Below the pieces are notes generated by a model. That model saw nothing but the letters and a program-made list of their open reading frames with translations. It searched no databases and was not told the DNA's origin. A DNA stretch of 64,000 bases from contig JAAVFG010000055.1 of assembly GCA_014800895.1 (NCBI GenBank), forward strand, positions 1-64,000, written 5' to 3'. This DNA is from Bacteroidales bacterium. Lineage in GTDB: Bacteria; Bacteroidota; Bacteroidia; Bacteroidales; Muribaculaceae. Shown here in pieces: positions 18,201 to 27,679 of the stretch. The position numbers and the translations under genes were made by a program. Position 1 is the stretch's first letter. Each line of letters opens with the position of its first letter.

Positions 18201-19247
18201 GAGTCAACAGTCAAAACAGTAAACTTCCCTGAAGGAGACTGGCTGGATATGAATGATTTCACCACGGTATATCGCGGAGGGTCTAAAGTGGAATACAATG
18301 CTCCTACAAATGTAATACCTCATTTCATGAGGCGAGGATCATTCATCACCCGTTACCGTCAGGATACATTCACATCTACAGCAGAGATAAAAGAGAATGA
18401 ACTTATAGTAGATTATTTCGCGACCAAGAGCGTGACAGCCGATGGAAGCGTTCTCTATGAGGATAATCATGAGGATGTGAACAGTATTAGCGACGGCTCA
18501 TATCTGCTCACCACCTTTAGCGGAAGCCTTCTGGGAGAGGGAGAGAATAAGCAGTTGGCTATCGACATAGATTATGAAGGAAACGGTTGGGAGGGTATGC
18601 CCGAGCACCGCGACATAATTATCCGTATACATGATTTCCCTCTCTCAACTGATTATGAGGGACTGTCAGCCGAGTCCATACGGCTTGAGTCCCTGGAGTC
18701 TGAACCCGAAGAGCCGGAAATTGAAGAGCCGGAAAACGGCGATGAGCAGGAGGAGACGGAAGAGCCTGAAAATAGTGAGGAGGCTCCGGCAAGAATGAAA
18801 GGTAAAGGAATACTGACCACGACTCCTTTTGTAAAGGTAAACAACGTGTCTGACCTGACCGTTATGGAGGGACATTCCTTCTATCATGATACGGAAGGAG
18901 GACATTTCTATCTTCGCATCCCCTCTGTGAAGGCTCACACTCCCTTCACGCTTACAATGGGGAATCCGGAAGATACCTCAGGTATCGGGGAGAATATCGG
19001 CGGAGGTATGACCCTGGCATGCGGAAACGGTGTGATAACTTATTCGGCTCCCGCAGGCGTAAAAGATCTGAAGCTGATATTATATAGCGTTATGGGAGCT
19101 GAGGCAGAACGCCATGTTTCGCTTGCCGCCGACGGATATGCTTCTCAGATCAGACTCTCTGTTCCGTCAGGTGTCTATATCGCAACCCTTACAGGTCGTG
19201 ACTCGACAGGGAAGAAGGTAAGCAAGACCATAAAGATAATGAAGTAA
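15291..19247 (+). CDS. Glycoside hydrolase family 31 alpha-glucosidase with N-terminal starch-binding-like modules and a C-terminal sorting-like domain
   Basis: GH31 signatures WWLDLGEPERH, FITMPRAGTSGMQRYNAFPWTGDIARSW; N-terminal MYAYVYDESSGTAIANHEWPGEQMTKDDETGFWYYRVPE; C-terminal GVYIATLTGRDSTGKKVSKTIKIMK. Confidence 0.92.
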   Translation: MKIKEVISAGALLLSVTSYLPAAGAVPEDGGVYVIADVTWPDMYAYVYDESSGTAIANHEWPGEQMTKDDETGFWYYRVPEHLHKGQAIFSSTRNSNPRYPANQQPGLPINGKSMIYSPVNNSWEEYVYSVPEPGDDITWSLHFHNTENWENIHVHIHGGGIDMEGELESFLNSVIFDYEFTAPENVALTCSFYTLSDGEIQSSTPLFTAKTGHVYTISGDKGLKSEYDPNNVLPEIEYWLEPAVPTAKDVARLYFNRAYNTTGKLRYSDTIHVHAGLIKQGAADSDWTGAPDWFAPDEKFFMKQDEKRPDLFYIDFEPSIAEWFGVDKDQSYSKLALIFRDGDKTQHANDQFLPLRVTLPAGEGLGAVLDYEVDDTDRVVINSEKGKIYLTPWSKDIVKVFTLLNSDEGREERRTISVISDEEKETYEIDRAFFNINEDDRTIRFSIPEGVEVEINKSTSILSFFNQGDSSTPALEELGGLSNKRGNVTVTFQGMNDRAFYGGGYNGNLINWEGQTMLMDNNQQGNWGQGASLARNICIPFYLSTEGYGVYFDDHYEGARIIPSQYGSSYSSRSQDPISYYFVGGGDMEKVMQNYTTLTGRQALPPFWALGYITSKFSFKSRQEAENAVKSTKDINIPIDGIVFDIHWQTGDVGQGTSGMGRIDWERSAYPEPEEMLKGLREQNVHTIAITEPYFTTRSGNYDYLRDNGYLADEDVSNMGWLESSKVGLLDITNPDAARWYQELYKARTKEGIESWWLDLGEPERHDADSRYKEGTKEQVHNEYGLLWNAAAYSAIKEAQPDKRFITMPRAGTSGMQRYNAFPWTGDIARSWAGLKAQVPALVSGAMSGISYLGSDIGGFIDEEVGTIPNLYRRWVQLGVFYPSMRTHSQKYPEVFLPQYEQIRDDVRDAINLRYAYLPYLYSQSYAYTRYGTPIARPANYMDENKSRLKNEIGAYYWGPDMYVAPVLDESTVKTVNFPEGDWLDMNDFTTVYRGGSKVEYNAPTNVIPHFMRRGSFITRYRQDTFTSTAEIKENELIVDYFATKSVTADGSVLYEDNHEDVNSISDGSYLLTTFSGSLLGEGENKQLAIDIDYEGNGWEGMPEHRDIIIRIHDFPLSTDYEGLSAESIRLESLESEPEEPEIEEPENGDEQEETEEPENSEEAPARMKGKGILTTTPFVKVNNVSDLTVMEGHSFYHDTEGGHFYLRIPSVKAHTPFTLTMGNPEDTSGIGENIGGGMTLACGNGVITYSAPAGVKDLKLILYSVMGAEAERHVSLAADGYASQIRLSVPSGVYIATLTGRDSTGKKVSKTIKIMK

Positions 19248-19281
19248 GAAGAGATATAAAGAGTGTCTTTAAGTCTCCATC

Positions 19282-19331
19282 AAAAAAAGCAGCTGCATCG
19301 ACATCATATGTCGCGATGCAGCTGTTTTTTT
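19282..19331. terminator. Bidirectional intrinsic terminator
   Basis: AAAAAAAGCAGCTGCATCG...CGATGCAGCTGTTTTTTT between convergent genes. Confidence 0.85.
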
Positions 19332-19362
19332 CTATGTTATGATGGAGGGGTAAAAAAGCGGG

Positions 19363-20703
19363 TTAGAAAGAGAAAGCGCACATTGCGTTAACGCGCCATG
19401 CGTTACGAGATGCTCCCGAGATATTAGCGCGTCGTCCATAGTCGAGTTCGGCGGCTGCGCTTACACGCGGTAGGATATTCCAAAAGGCGGTAAGACAAGC
19501 GAATGTACCATTTTTATAATCATCCGCGGGCGCGGGATCACGCAGCGAGAGATGCGTCTGACTGGCAGCGGCCGAGATAAAGAAATCAGGTCGGAAATTA
19601 TATTGAAGTCCGGCACACCATCCGATAGTCATTGGTGCGTAAAGAGTGCCGGAGATTTGAGGATCCTGGACAAGATCATATCTGCCATAAACCATATCTC
19701 CACCTAATCCGGCAATACCACGCCCGATTGAAAAATTGGCATAAACTGTCAGAGATCGTGAGGGATGGCTTACAGAGCTGAGGTGCAGACCCCATCCTAC
19801 AGGATTATGATTCTTATTGTTGGTAAGGTCGCGATAGGGGAGGGTGCGAAGCACACCGCTTAGACGCACATGTTGACCGGGAGCCCATTCATATTGGGCG
19901 AGGGCTGCCAGATCAGGAAGCCATTCGCTGCGTGGCTTGGCGGATGTTCCCGTCTGGTCGATAGCAGAGGCAGGGGTCTCCAAAGAAACGCCCACATACC
20001 ATTTCTTTCGGAAACAGGGCATATAACGCACAAGGACGGAGGTATTGGAGAATTTATTATTATTTCCCGCGGCATCAATCACCACCGGCTGAGCGGCAGG
20101 GTCGGAGAATGTCGAGGTAGCATATCCGATAGTGAAATCCCTCACCGTAGCATATGCCTTTTTCAGTTTGAGATCCCGACTCTGGTAACCGGTGAAATCA
20201 GTCTCGATATATAGCTGGTAATTACCCAAAGTTCTGTTATATCCTATCACACGAAAGAATAGTCCTGTGCCGGCAGGGGTAGAAGAAAAATGCCTCATGG
20301 AGAGAGGATTCGCAGGTATAGGGATAGTGTAAGGGGCAAAGGAGGGGGTAGGCATGGCGCCGTTCCAGTCGTAATAAGCGCGCATGCGCACGCTTCCGCC
20401 GATACCCATGGAGAGACCTCCCTCTTTGCTCATGAAGAGGAAATAGGGAGCATCAGGATCCTGAAAATGGCGGAACTGATCATAATAGAAAGTCTGCACC
20501 ACACGGATTATGGAATCGCGGGTGGCAGCCTCCAGTGTCTTATCCTGCGGCTTACCGTCAATGTAAACGATTTTAGTAGAAGCCGCTTTCATTGAAATTA
20601 ATGAATCTGTATGAGCGGCAGAAGCGGATAACGCTAATGAGGTAAAAGCTGCCGCCGCAGTACACAATATGGAAAACTTTCTTGCTAATACTGATAAATT
20701 CAT
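19363..20703 (-). CDS. Outer-membrane porin-like beta-barrel protein
   Basis: Signal peptide from MNLSVLARKFSILCTAAAAFTSLALSASA; alternating amphipathic strands; terminal ...NAMCAFSF. ORF track start 20754; likely start 20703. Confidence 0.7.
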   Translation of the reverse strand: MNLSVLARKFSILCTAAAAFTSLALSASAAHTDSLISMKAASTKIVYIDGKPQDKTLEAATRDSIIRVVQTFYYDQFRHFQDPDAPYFLFMSKEGGLSMGIGGSVRMRAYYDWNGAMPTPSFAPYTIPIPANPLSMRHFSSTPAGTGLFFRVIGYNRTLGNYQLYIETDFTGYQSRDLKLKKAYATVRDFTIGYATSTFSDPAAQPVVIDAAGNNNKFSNTSVLVRYMPCFRKKWYVGVSLETPASAIDQTGTSAKPRSEWLPDLAALAQYEWAPGQHVRLSGVLRTLPYRDLTNNKNHNPVGWGLHLSSVSHPSRSLTVYANFSIGRGIAGLGGDMVYGRYDLVQDPQISGTLYAPMTIGWCAGLQYNFRPDFFISAAASQTHLSLRDPAPADDYKNGTFACLTAFWNILPRVSAAAELDYGRRANISGASRNAWRVNAMCAFSF

Positions 20704-20870
20704 GATGTGAAATAATTTATGAGTAGAAAAACAGAGTAAAATTACATCGTTCAAATCTAATATGCAAAAACTAAAGGATATATTACAAAGTATTACCCTG
20801 TAAAGACCGACTCAATTCACTATCCCGGAAAAAGACTGCACATAATGATAAATAATGTGCAGATATTTTA

Positions 20871-20898
20871 TTGTTTTAGAAATATTTTATTAACTTTG
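20871..20898 (+). promoter_or_regulatory. Candidate promoter for etfBA-acd
   Basis: TTG (20871-20873) ... TAACTTTG (20891-20898). Confidence 0.45.
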
Positions 20899-21038
20899 CT
20901 TCCCCGAATACTTTGTCAGCGGTAAAGAATGTCCTGAAAAGGAATAAAGTCGTTGGGAAAGAGGATGGGAGGACAGGGGAGAAGCTGAGGAATTTGGAAA
21001 TAACGAGGAATATAAATAAACTAAACATAATCTAAGTT

Positions 21039-21908
21039 ATGAGTTTAAACATCATTGTATTGGCCAAGCAGGTTCCTGATACACGCAATGTCGGGAAAGA
21101 CGCCATGAAAGAAGACGGCACGATCAACCGCGCCGCGCTGCCGGCAATCTTCAATCCTGAAGACCTCAACGCCCTTGAGCAGGCATTGAAACTGAAGGAT
21201 ATGTATCCCGGCACGACAGTAACTCTCCTGACCATGGGTCCGGGTCGCGCGGCGGAAATCATCCGCGAGGGCCTTTACAGAGGTGCAGATGGCGGAATCG
21301 TTCTCTCCGACCGAGCATTCGCCGGCGCCGACACATTGGCTACCAGCTACGCATTGAGCATGGCATGCCGTAAGATTGGAAAATATGACCTGATCATCGG
21401 TGGCCGTCAGGCTATTGACGGTGATACAGCCCAGGTAGGTCCGCAGATCGCCGAGAAGCTCGGTCTTCCTCAGGTGACATACGCAGAGGATATCATCTCG
21501 GTAGAGAATGGCAAGGCTCTTATCAAGCGTCGTATCGAGAGCGGCGTGGAGACAGTCAAGGCTCCTCTCCCCTTGGTAGTGACCGTTAACGGCTCCGCTG
21601 ATGCATGCCGTCCCCGCAATGCCAAGAATGTGCAGAAATATAAATATGCCGCCTCTCCCTCAGAGGTAGGAGCTGATGAGGCTAAGAAAGAATTCATCGA
21701 GAAACGCCCCTATCTCGGCATCCAGGAGTGGAATACCCAGACTGTAGAAGCGGATCTCGCTCAGTGCGGTCTCGCCGGTTCTCCCACAAAGGTGAAGGGA
21801 ATTGAGAACGTTGTATTCACTGCAAAAGATGCGCGCCGCGTAGAGAGTAATGATGAGGAGCTTGAAGGCCTCATCAAGGAATTAATCGCTAACCACACAA
21901 TCGGCTAA
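21039..21908 (+). CDS. etfB: electron transfer flavoprotein subunit beta
   Basis: IVLAKQVPDTRNV...TLLTMGPGRAAEIIREGLYRGADGGIVLSDRAFAGADTLATSYAL...GRQAIDGDTAQVGPQIAE. Confidence 0.95.
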   Translation: MSLNIIVLAKQVPDTRNVGKDAMKEDGTINRAALPAIFNPEDLNALEQALKLKDMYPGTTVTLLTMGPGRAAEIIREGLYRGADGGIVLSDRAFAGADTLATSYALSMACRKIGKYDLIIGGRQAIDGDTAQVGPQIAEKLGLPQVTYAEDIISVENGKALIKRRIESGVETVKAPLPLVVTVNGSADACRPRNAKNVQKYKYAASPSEVGADEAKKEFIEKRPYLGIQEWNTQTVEADLAQCGLAGSPTKVKGIENVVFTAKDARRVESNDEELEGLIKELIANHTIG

Positions 21909-21912
21909 GACA

Positions 21913-22941
21913 ATGGCAACTGACAAGAATAATTTGATCGTATACTGCGAGTATGAAGACGGCAAGATTGCCGATGTCAGCCTCGAACTCCTCACAAAAG
22001 GACGTGCACTCGCCGACCAGCTCGGTATCAAACTGGAGGCTGTAGTGGCAGGTGATAATCTTAAGGATATAGAGAAGCAGATTTTCCCCTACGGTGTTGA
22101 CCGTGTCTATAAGGTGGAAGATGCGCGTCTCTATCCCTATACCTCTCTTCCCCACAGCTCCATCCTTATCAATCTTTTCAAGGAGATAGAGCCCCGTATC
22201 GCTTTCATGGGTGCGACTTCAATCGGTCGTGACCTTGGTCCGCGTGTATCATCCGCTCTCCACAGCGGTCTGACAGCTGACTGTACTTCTCTCGAGATCG
22301 GCGACCACAAGGATGCGAAGGGTAATGAATATAAGGATCTTCTTCTTCAGATCCGTCCTGCTTTCGGTGGTAACATCGTGGCAACTATCGTCAATCCCGA
22401 GTGCCGTCCTCAGATGGCTACAGTTCGCGAGGGCGTGATGAAGAAAGAGGTGAAGGATTCAAACTATTCCGGAGAGGTTGTAGAGCTTGATGTAAACAAA
22501 TACACCAAGCCCGAGGACTATGTTGTAGAGGTAATCGACCGCAACATCGAGAAATCAAAAGTAAATCTCAAGGGAAGCCCCATTATCATATGCGGTGGCT
22601 ACGGCATGGGTAGCAAGGAGAACTTCGAGATGCTGGAGCAGCTTGCCGACGTATTGGGCGGTGAGGTAGGCGCTACACGTGCCGCTGTAGATGCAGGTTG
22701 GGCAGACCATGACCGTCAGATTGGTCAGACAGGTGTGACCGTGCGTCCCAAGCTTTACATCGCTTGCGGTGTGTCAGGACAGATCCAGCATATAGCAGGT
22801 ATGCAGGACTCATCCATTATCATCTCAATCAACACCGATCCCAACGCCCCCATCAATTCCATCGCCGACTATGTCATCACCGGCAAAGTGGAGGATGTAG
22901 TGCCCAAATTAATCAAGTATTACAAAAAGAATTCGAAATAA
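21913..22941 (+). CDS. etfA: electron transfer flavoprotein subunit alpha
   Basis: FMGATSIGRDLGPRVSSALHSGLTADCTSLEI; GGEVGATRAAVDAGWADHDRQIGQTGVTVRPKLYIACGVSGQIQHIAGMQDS. Confidence 0.96.
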   Translation: MATDKNNLIVYCEYEDGKIADVSLELLTKGRALADQLGIKLEAVVAGDNLKDIEKQIFPYGVDRVYKVEDARLYPYTSLPHSSILINLFKEIEPRIAFMGATSIGRDLGPRVSSALHSGLTADCTSLEIGDHKDAKGNEYKDLLLQIRPAFGGNIVATIVNPECRPQMATVREGVMKKEVKDSNYSGEVVELDVNKYTKPEDYVVEVIDRNIEKSKVNLKGSPIIICGGYGMGSKENFEMLEQLADVLGGEVGATRAAVDAGWADHDRQIGQTGVTVRPKLYIACGVSGQIQHIAGMQDSSIIISINTDPNAPINSIADYVITGKVEDVVPKLIKYYKKNSK

Positions 22942-22945
22942 CGCC

Positions 22946-24649
22946 ATGGCAAATTTCTATAATGACAATCCGGCGTTCAAGCTTCATCTCAACCATCCCT
23001 TGATGGAGAAGATCGTGAAGCTGAAAGAGCGCAACTTCGCAGATGCGGAAAAATATGACTACGCGCCCCTCAACTATGAGGATGCAATCGACAGCTATGA
23101 TCGCGTGCTCGACATCGTGGGCGAGCTTTGCGGCGATATCATCGCAGAGAACGCTGAGGATGTGGATCATCAGGGACCCAAGGTTGTGAACAACCGCGTG
23201 GTTTATGCCGATGGCACAAAAAAGAATCTTGAGGCATGTCGCAAAGCAGGCCTTATGGGTATGTCAATGCCTCGCCGTCTCGGCGGTCTCAATTTCCCGA
23301 TCACTCCTTACATCATGGCAGCCGATATGGTGAGCCGTGCGGATGCAGGTTTCGAGAACCTCTGGGGTCTTCAGGATTGTGCCGAGACTATCTATGAGTT
23401 TGCGGACGATGCACAGAAGGAGAAATATATCCCCCGCGTATGCCAGGGTGAGACAATGTCAATGGACCTTACCGAGCCCGATGCCGGATCAGACCTTCAG
23501 TCGGTAATGCTCAAAGCCACTCAGAAAGAGGATGGCACATGGGTGCTCAATGGCGTGAAACGCTTCATCACTAACGGCGACTCCGACATTCACCTTGTAC
23601 TTGCTCGTTCAGAGGAGGGCACAAAGGATGGCCGCGGACTCTCAATGTTCATCTACGACAAGCGCAACGGCGGCGTGGATGTACGCCGTATAGAGAACAA
23701 GATGGGTATCAAGGGCAGTCCGACATGTGAGCTCGTTTACAAGGATGCTCCCGCAGAGCTCGTAGGCAGCCGTCGTCTCGGTCTTATCAAGTATGTGATG
23801 GCGCTGATGAACGGTGCGCGTCTCGGTATCGCCGCACAGAGCGTCGGTATCAGCGAGGCTGCGTATAGGGAGGCACTCCAGTATGCCAAGGAGCGTAAGC
23901 AGTTTGGCAAGGAGATCATCAACTTCCCTGCGGTAGCTGAGATTCTCTCCACAATGAAGGCGAAACTTGATGCAAGCCGCACGCTTCTTTACGCATGCTC
24001 ACGCTTCGTGGATATCTACAAGATCTATGATGATATCGCCAAAGAGCGTAAGCTTGAAGTAGAGGAGAAGAAAGAGGCTAAATACTACAGCCGTCTTGCC
24101 GATGCCTTCACACCCCTTGCAAAGGGTATGACATCAGAATTCTGCAACCAGAACGCATACGATGCCATTCAGATTCATGGCGGTAGCGGCTTCATGAAGG
24201 ATTACGCCTGCGAGCGTATCTATCGTGACGCGCGTATCACATCAATCTATGAAGGAACCACTCAGCTTCAGGTAGTGGCAGCAATCCGCCACGTCACCAC
24301 CGGCACATATCTCAACTGGATCAAGGAGCAGCAGACTATGGAAGTTTCAGCCGAGGATGAGAATGTGAAGGCTACCCTCGACTTCATGACTCAGCAGTAT
24401 GCCGCAGCCGTGGAGAAAGTGACAGGGGAGAAGAACGATGAGCTTCTCGACTTCATGGCACGTCGTCTTGTAGAGATGGCAGGTTATATCGTGATGGGTT
24501 ACCTCCTTCTTTTCGACGCACAGCGCGACGAGGAGAGCCGCAAGTCGCTCCATGTATTCGTCAAGATGGGAGAGGCGGAGGTAGCGAAGCATGTAAGCTT
24601 CATTGAGAATTTTATGCCCTCACAGCTCACAGATTATTTGTATAAATAA
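22946..24649 (+). CDS. acyl-CoA dehydrogenase family protein
   Basis: MSMDLTEPDAGSDLQSV...KRFITNGDSDIHLVLARS...IQIHGGSGFMKDYACERIYRDARITSIYEGTTQLQ. Confidence 0.95.
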   Translation: MANFYNDNPAFKLHLNHPLMEKIVKLKERNFADAEKYDYAPLNYEDAIDSYDRVLDIVGELCGDIIAENAEDVDHQGPKVVNNRVVYADGTKKNLEACRKAGLMGMSMPRRLGGLNFPITPYIMAADMVSRADAGFENLWGLQDCAETIYEFADDAQKEKYIPRVCQGETMSMDLTEPDAGSDLQSVMLKATQKEDGTWVLNGVKRFITNGDSDIHLVLARSEEGTKDGRGLSMFIYDKRNGGVDVRRIENKMGIKGSPTCELVYKDAPAELVGSRRLGLIKYVMALMNGARLGIAAQSVGISEAAYREALQYAKERKQFGKEIINFPAVAEILSTMKAKLDASRTLLYACSRFVDIYKIYDDIAKERKLEVEEKKEAKYYSRLADAFTPLAKGMTSEFCNQNAYDAIQIHGGSGFMKDYACERIYRDARITSIYEGTTQLQVVAAIRHVTTGTYLNWIKEQQTMEVSAEDENVKATLDFMTQQYAAAVEKVTGEKNDELLDFMARRLVEMAGYIVMGYLLLFDAQRDEESRKSLHVFVKMGEAEVAKHVSFIENFMPSQLTDYLYK

Positions 24650-24668
24650 AATATTTTTTGTAAATTTG
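24637..24668 (+). promoter_or_regulatory. Promoter of rpsF-rpsR-rplI
   Basis: TTTG (24637-24640) - N20 - TAAATTTG (24661-24668). Confidence 0.65.
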
Positions 24669-24670
24669 CG

Positions 24671-24713
24671 GCGGTTTTCGCAGAAAGGGATACTTTCAGG
24701 TGAAAACCGCCGT
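24671..24713 (+). promoter_or_regulatory. Stable hairpin at 5' end of the rpsF leader (candidate r-protein autoregulatory leader)
   Basis: GGCGGTTTTCGCAGAAAGGGATACTTTCAGGTGAAAACCGCC: 10-bp stem with nested GAAAG/CTTTC. Confidence 0.55.
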
Positions 24714-24744
24714 AAATTTTTTAAACACCAAATAGGTAAAACGT

Positions 24745-25131
24745 ATGAATAATTACGAGACCGTTTTCATTTTAACTCCCGTTTTGTCTGATGATCAGAT
24801 GAAGGAAGCGGTAGAAAAATTCAAGGATGTTCTGACATCTAACGGTGCACAGATCGTCAACGAAGAGCTCTGGGGCCTTCGTAAGCTCGCTTATCCTATC
24901 CAGAAGAAATCCACAGGTTTCTACAATCTGGTAGAATTCGAGGCAGATCCTACAATAGTAAAGAAGCTTGAGACCGCCTTCCGTCGTGACGAGCGCGTGC
25001 TTCGCTTCCTTACCTTCCGTCTTGACAAATACGCGAAGGAGTATGCCGACAAGCGTCGCAAAGTGAGAGCAGAGAAAGCAAGTGAGAAACCCGCTGAGGC
25101 TGCGGCTGAGGCTAAAACACAGGAGGCATAA
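24745..25131 (+). CDS. rpsF: 30S ribosomal protein S6
   Basis: [29 protein letters not shown]...[23 protein letters not shown]. Confidence 0.97.
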   Translation: MNNYETVFILTPVLSDDQMKEAVEKFKDVLTSNGAQIVNEELWGLRKLAYPIQKKSTGFYNLVEFEADPTIVKKLETAFRRDERVLRFLTFRLDKYAKEYADKRRKVRAEKASEKPAEAAAEAKTQEA

Positions 25132-25133
25132 TC

Positions 25134-25400
25134 ATGGCAGCACAGAACGAAATCCGTTATCTTACTCCCCTCTCAGTAGATACAAAGAAGAAGAAATATT
25201 GCCGTTTCAAACGCAGCGGCATCAAGTATATCGACTATAAGGATCCTGAGTTCCTTAAGAAGTTCCTCAACGAGCAGGGTAAGATTCTTCCTCGCCGTAT
25301 CACAGGTACTTCCTTGAAGTTCCAGCGTCGTGTGGCACAGGCTGTAAAGCGTGCCCGTCACCTCGCACTTCTTCCTTATGTAACTGACTTGATGAAGTAA
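25134..25400 (+). CDS. rpsR: 30S ribosomal protein S18
   Basis: [64 protein letters not shown]. Confidence 0.98.
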   Translation: MAAQNEIRYLTPLSVDTKKKKYCRFKRSGIKYIDYKDPEFLKKFLNEQGKILPRRITGTSLKFQRRVAQAVKRARHLALLPYVTDLMK

Positions 25401-25430
25401 AATAACCGTTTTTAATTAAAGCACAACACA

Positions 25431-25874
25431 ATGAAGATTATACTTAAAGAGAATGTAGCCGGCTTAGGTTACAAAGATGATGTTGTTGAGGTTAAGGACG
25501 GTTACGGCCGCAATTACCTCATCCCCCAGGGAATGGCTATCCTCGCATCAAAGGCAGCTCTCAAGCAGCTTGAGGAGGATCAGAAACAGCGTGCTCATAA
25601 GATCGCTAAGCTTCACGCAGAGGCAGAGGCTGCTGCAGCGGCTCTCGAGGGCTTGAAGCTTACTATCGGTGCGAAGACAAGCGCAACAGGTACTGTATTC
25701 GGTTCTGTTAACGCTATCCAGATTGCAGACGCTCTTGAGAAGGCCGGTCACAATGTTGACCGCAAGCTCATCGTTATCAAGGAGCCTGTAAAGGAGGTCG
25801 GCACTTACAAGGCTACTATCAAATTCCTCAAGGATGTTATCGCTGAGGTTGAGTTTGAAGTGGTTTCTGAGTAA
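25431..25874 (+). CDS. rplI: 50S ribosomal protein L9
   Basis: MKIILKENVAGLGYKDDVVEVKDGYGRNYLIPQGMA. Confidence 0.97.
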   Translation: MKIILKENVAGLGYKDDVVEVKDGYGRNYLIPQGMAILASKAALKQLEEDQKQRAHKIAKLHAEAEAAAAALEGLKLTIGAKTSATGTVFGSVNAIQIADALEKAGHNVDRKLIVIKEPVKEVGTYKATIKFLKDVIAEVEFEVVSE

Positions 25875-25893
25875 GAAATTTCAAAAGCAAGAT

Positions 25894-25925
25894 AAAAAGC
25901 CGCAGGATTTCCTGCGGCTTTTTTT
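25894..25925 (+). terminator. Intrinsic terminator
   Basis: AAAAAGCCGCAGGATTTCCTGCGGCTTTTTTT. Confidence 0.9.
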
Positions 25926-25931
25926 ATAATA

Positions 25932-26462
25932 TTGAATATGACTACAGTCTCTAAATATTCTGATGTCGGCGGATACATGGCGACAGCCATGCCGTTGCTC
26001 CTGATTGGCTTGATGATAGTCTTGATTTATCTGACAGTGGATGCTCTTAGCGGGGGATGGGATAGCTCCTACTCCTTCTTGATGTTATGCCTGACGTTCA
26101 TGTTGGCATTGCTCTCCGGATGGCTGGCTTTTTTCTCCTTCAAGCAATACAGCAAAAAGGAAATAGATGGGAATATAATGAGATATTATCTCCCGTATCT
26201 ACCTTTTCTTGTCGTAACAAAGAATATGGAAGATTTTGATCGAAAGGTCTATGTAAAGACATACGACAGGCACAGGAGGATAGTAGACGGCATATGGCTG
26301 GTAAAAGATGGAAAGCTCCGGCTTGAAATGTATAGCGATGTATTCAGCAACCTTGAGGAATTGGGTAAGGCTATAAAACTTCCCTCTAATAAAATCGATG
26401 AGCCAATTCTCTCCCTCACACTTATCGCCTATCAGATCGGGCTGAAGCGTGTAAAAATATGA
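25932..26462 (+). CDS. hypothetical membrane protein
   Basis: Two N-terminal hydrophobic segments (AMPLLLIGLMIVLIYLTV; FLMLCLTFMLALLSGWLAFF). Confidence 0.6.
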   Translation: MNMTTVSKYSDVGGYMATAMPLLLIGLMIVLIYLTVDALSGGWDSSYSFLMLCLTFMLALLSGWLAFFSFKQYSKKEIDGNIMRYYLPYLPFLVVTKNMEDFDRKVYVKTYDRHRRIVDGIWLVKDGKLRLEMYSDVFSNLEELGKAIKLPSNKIDEPILSLTLIAYQIGLKRVKI

Positions 26463-26479
26463 TACTATCTTCCCCTGTT

Positions 26480-27679
26480 TTATTCCCGAAGCAGCCATTT
26501 AGGAATATCCACTATTCTTATTCCTTCGAAATCTGACTCTTCGTTTCGTGTACGCGCCAGTAGAAGTTTAGGGTAAGCATCACGAATCTGAAGTAGCGGT
26601 TCTACTTCGCGGGAGAAGGTCTGTTCAGAAGAAATGTCATCACTAACCTGAATGTAAATTTTCTCACTCCCCTTCATAGCTACAAAGTCTATTTCCTTTT
26701 GGTATAATTTCCCAACGTAAACCTCGTATCCCCGTCGAAGCAGTTCAATAAACACTATGTTTTCAAGCATACGACCCCAGTCCATGTTTCTTTTACCGAG
26801 CTCTGCAAATCGTATTCCTGTATCCGCAAGATAGTATTTACTCAACGATTGGAGATAATTCTTCCCCTTTATATCATATCGCTTGCCTTCATAAAATACG
26901 AAGGCGTTGCAAAGATAATTGATATAATGACTCACTGTTATATGATTGGTAGGCGTGCCGGTATTTGTTATTGCATTGCTGATATTCCGTGAAGAAGAAA
27001 TATTGCCGATGTTATCCATAAGGTATTGGCTTATACGTTTCATTGTTATTGGATTACCAAGTCTATATTTATCTATAAGGTCGCGTATTAGGATAGTCTC
27101 ATACACTTCCCGTATATATTTTTCCTGGTCAGCTTTTCTTGCATAGGGATACGCTCCGGAGAGCCCTCCTATTTGGATAAAGTCTGTAAAAGCTCTATCA
27201 ATATTTTCGTCTGTTATCTCAAAGTAAGCACAGTATTCCTTAAAACTGAAGGGGAAAACATGGATCTCAATATGACGCCCGGTAAATAGCGTGGCAAGAT
27301 CACTACTCAAGAGGAACGCATTTGAACCGGTAAGGTATATATCATATTTTTCTTCAGAATGGAGACTGTTTATAGTAAGTTCAAATCCCTTACATAACTG
27401 GACTTCATCAATCATAAGAAAATTATTGACACCCTCTTTATATTGTTGTTCTACATATTCGTTAAGAGCATGGTATTCCTTGAGCCTTTCAAATCTAAGT
27501 TTAGTCAAGTCGATTTCAATTATGTTTGCGGTGGGATTACTCTGTCGAATATGAGAAGCAAAAGCGTTTAGCAGTTTTGATTTTCCTGAGCGTCTGATAC
27601 CTGTTATAATTTTTATATCGGGAGTATTTATTACATCAGTCAATTGGTTGATATAATGCGGTCTACTAATGAGTTTCAT
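26480..27679 (-). CDS. ATP-binding protein, AAA_14/DUF4143 type
   Basis: IKIITGIRRSGKSKLLNAF; FLMIDEVQLCKGFE; IYLTGSNAFLLSSDLATLFTGRHIEIHVFPFSFKEY; C-terminal KEIDFVAMKGSEKIYIQVS. Confidence 0.92.
   Translation of the reverse strand: MKLISRPHYINQLTDVINTPDIKIITGIRRSGKSKLLNAFASHIRQSNPTANIIEIDLTKLRFERLKEYHALNEYVEQQYKEGVNNFLMIDEVQLCKGFELTINSLHSEEKYDIYLTGSNAFLLSSDLATLFTGRHIEIHVFPFSFKEYCAYFEITDENIDRAFTDFIQIGGLSGAYPYARKADQEKYIREVYETILIRDLIDKYRLGNPITMKRISQYLMDNIGNISSSRNISNAITNTGTPTNHITVSHYINYLCNAFVFYEGKRYDIKGKNYLQSLSKYYLADTGIRFAELGKRNMDWGRMLENIVFIELLRRGYEVYVGKLYQKEIDFVAMKGSEKIYIQVSDDISSEQTFSREVEPLLQIRDAYPKLLLARTRNEESDFEGIRIVDIPKWLLRE

Noticed and set aside
20290-20595. 101-aa ORF antisense to porin
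   Set aside because: Overlaps a well-supported signal-peptide porin gene on the other strand.
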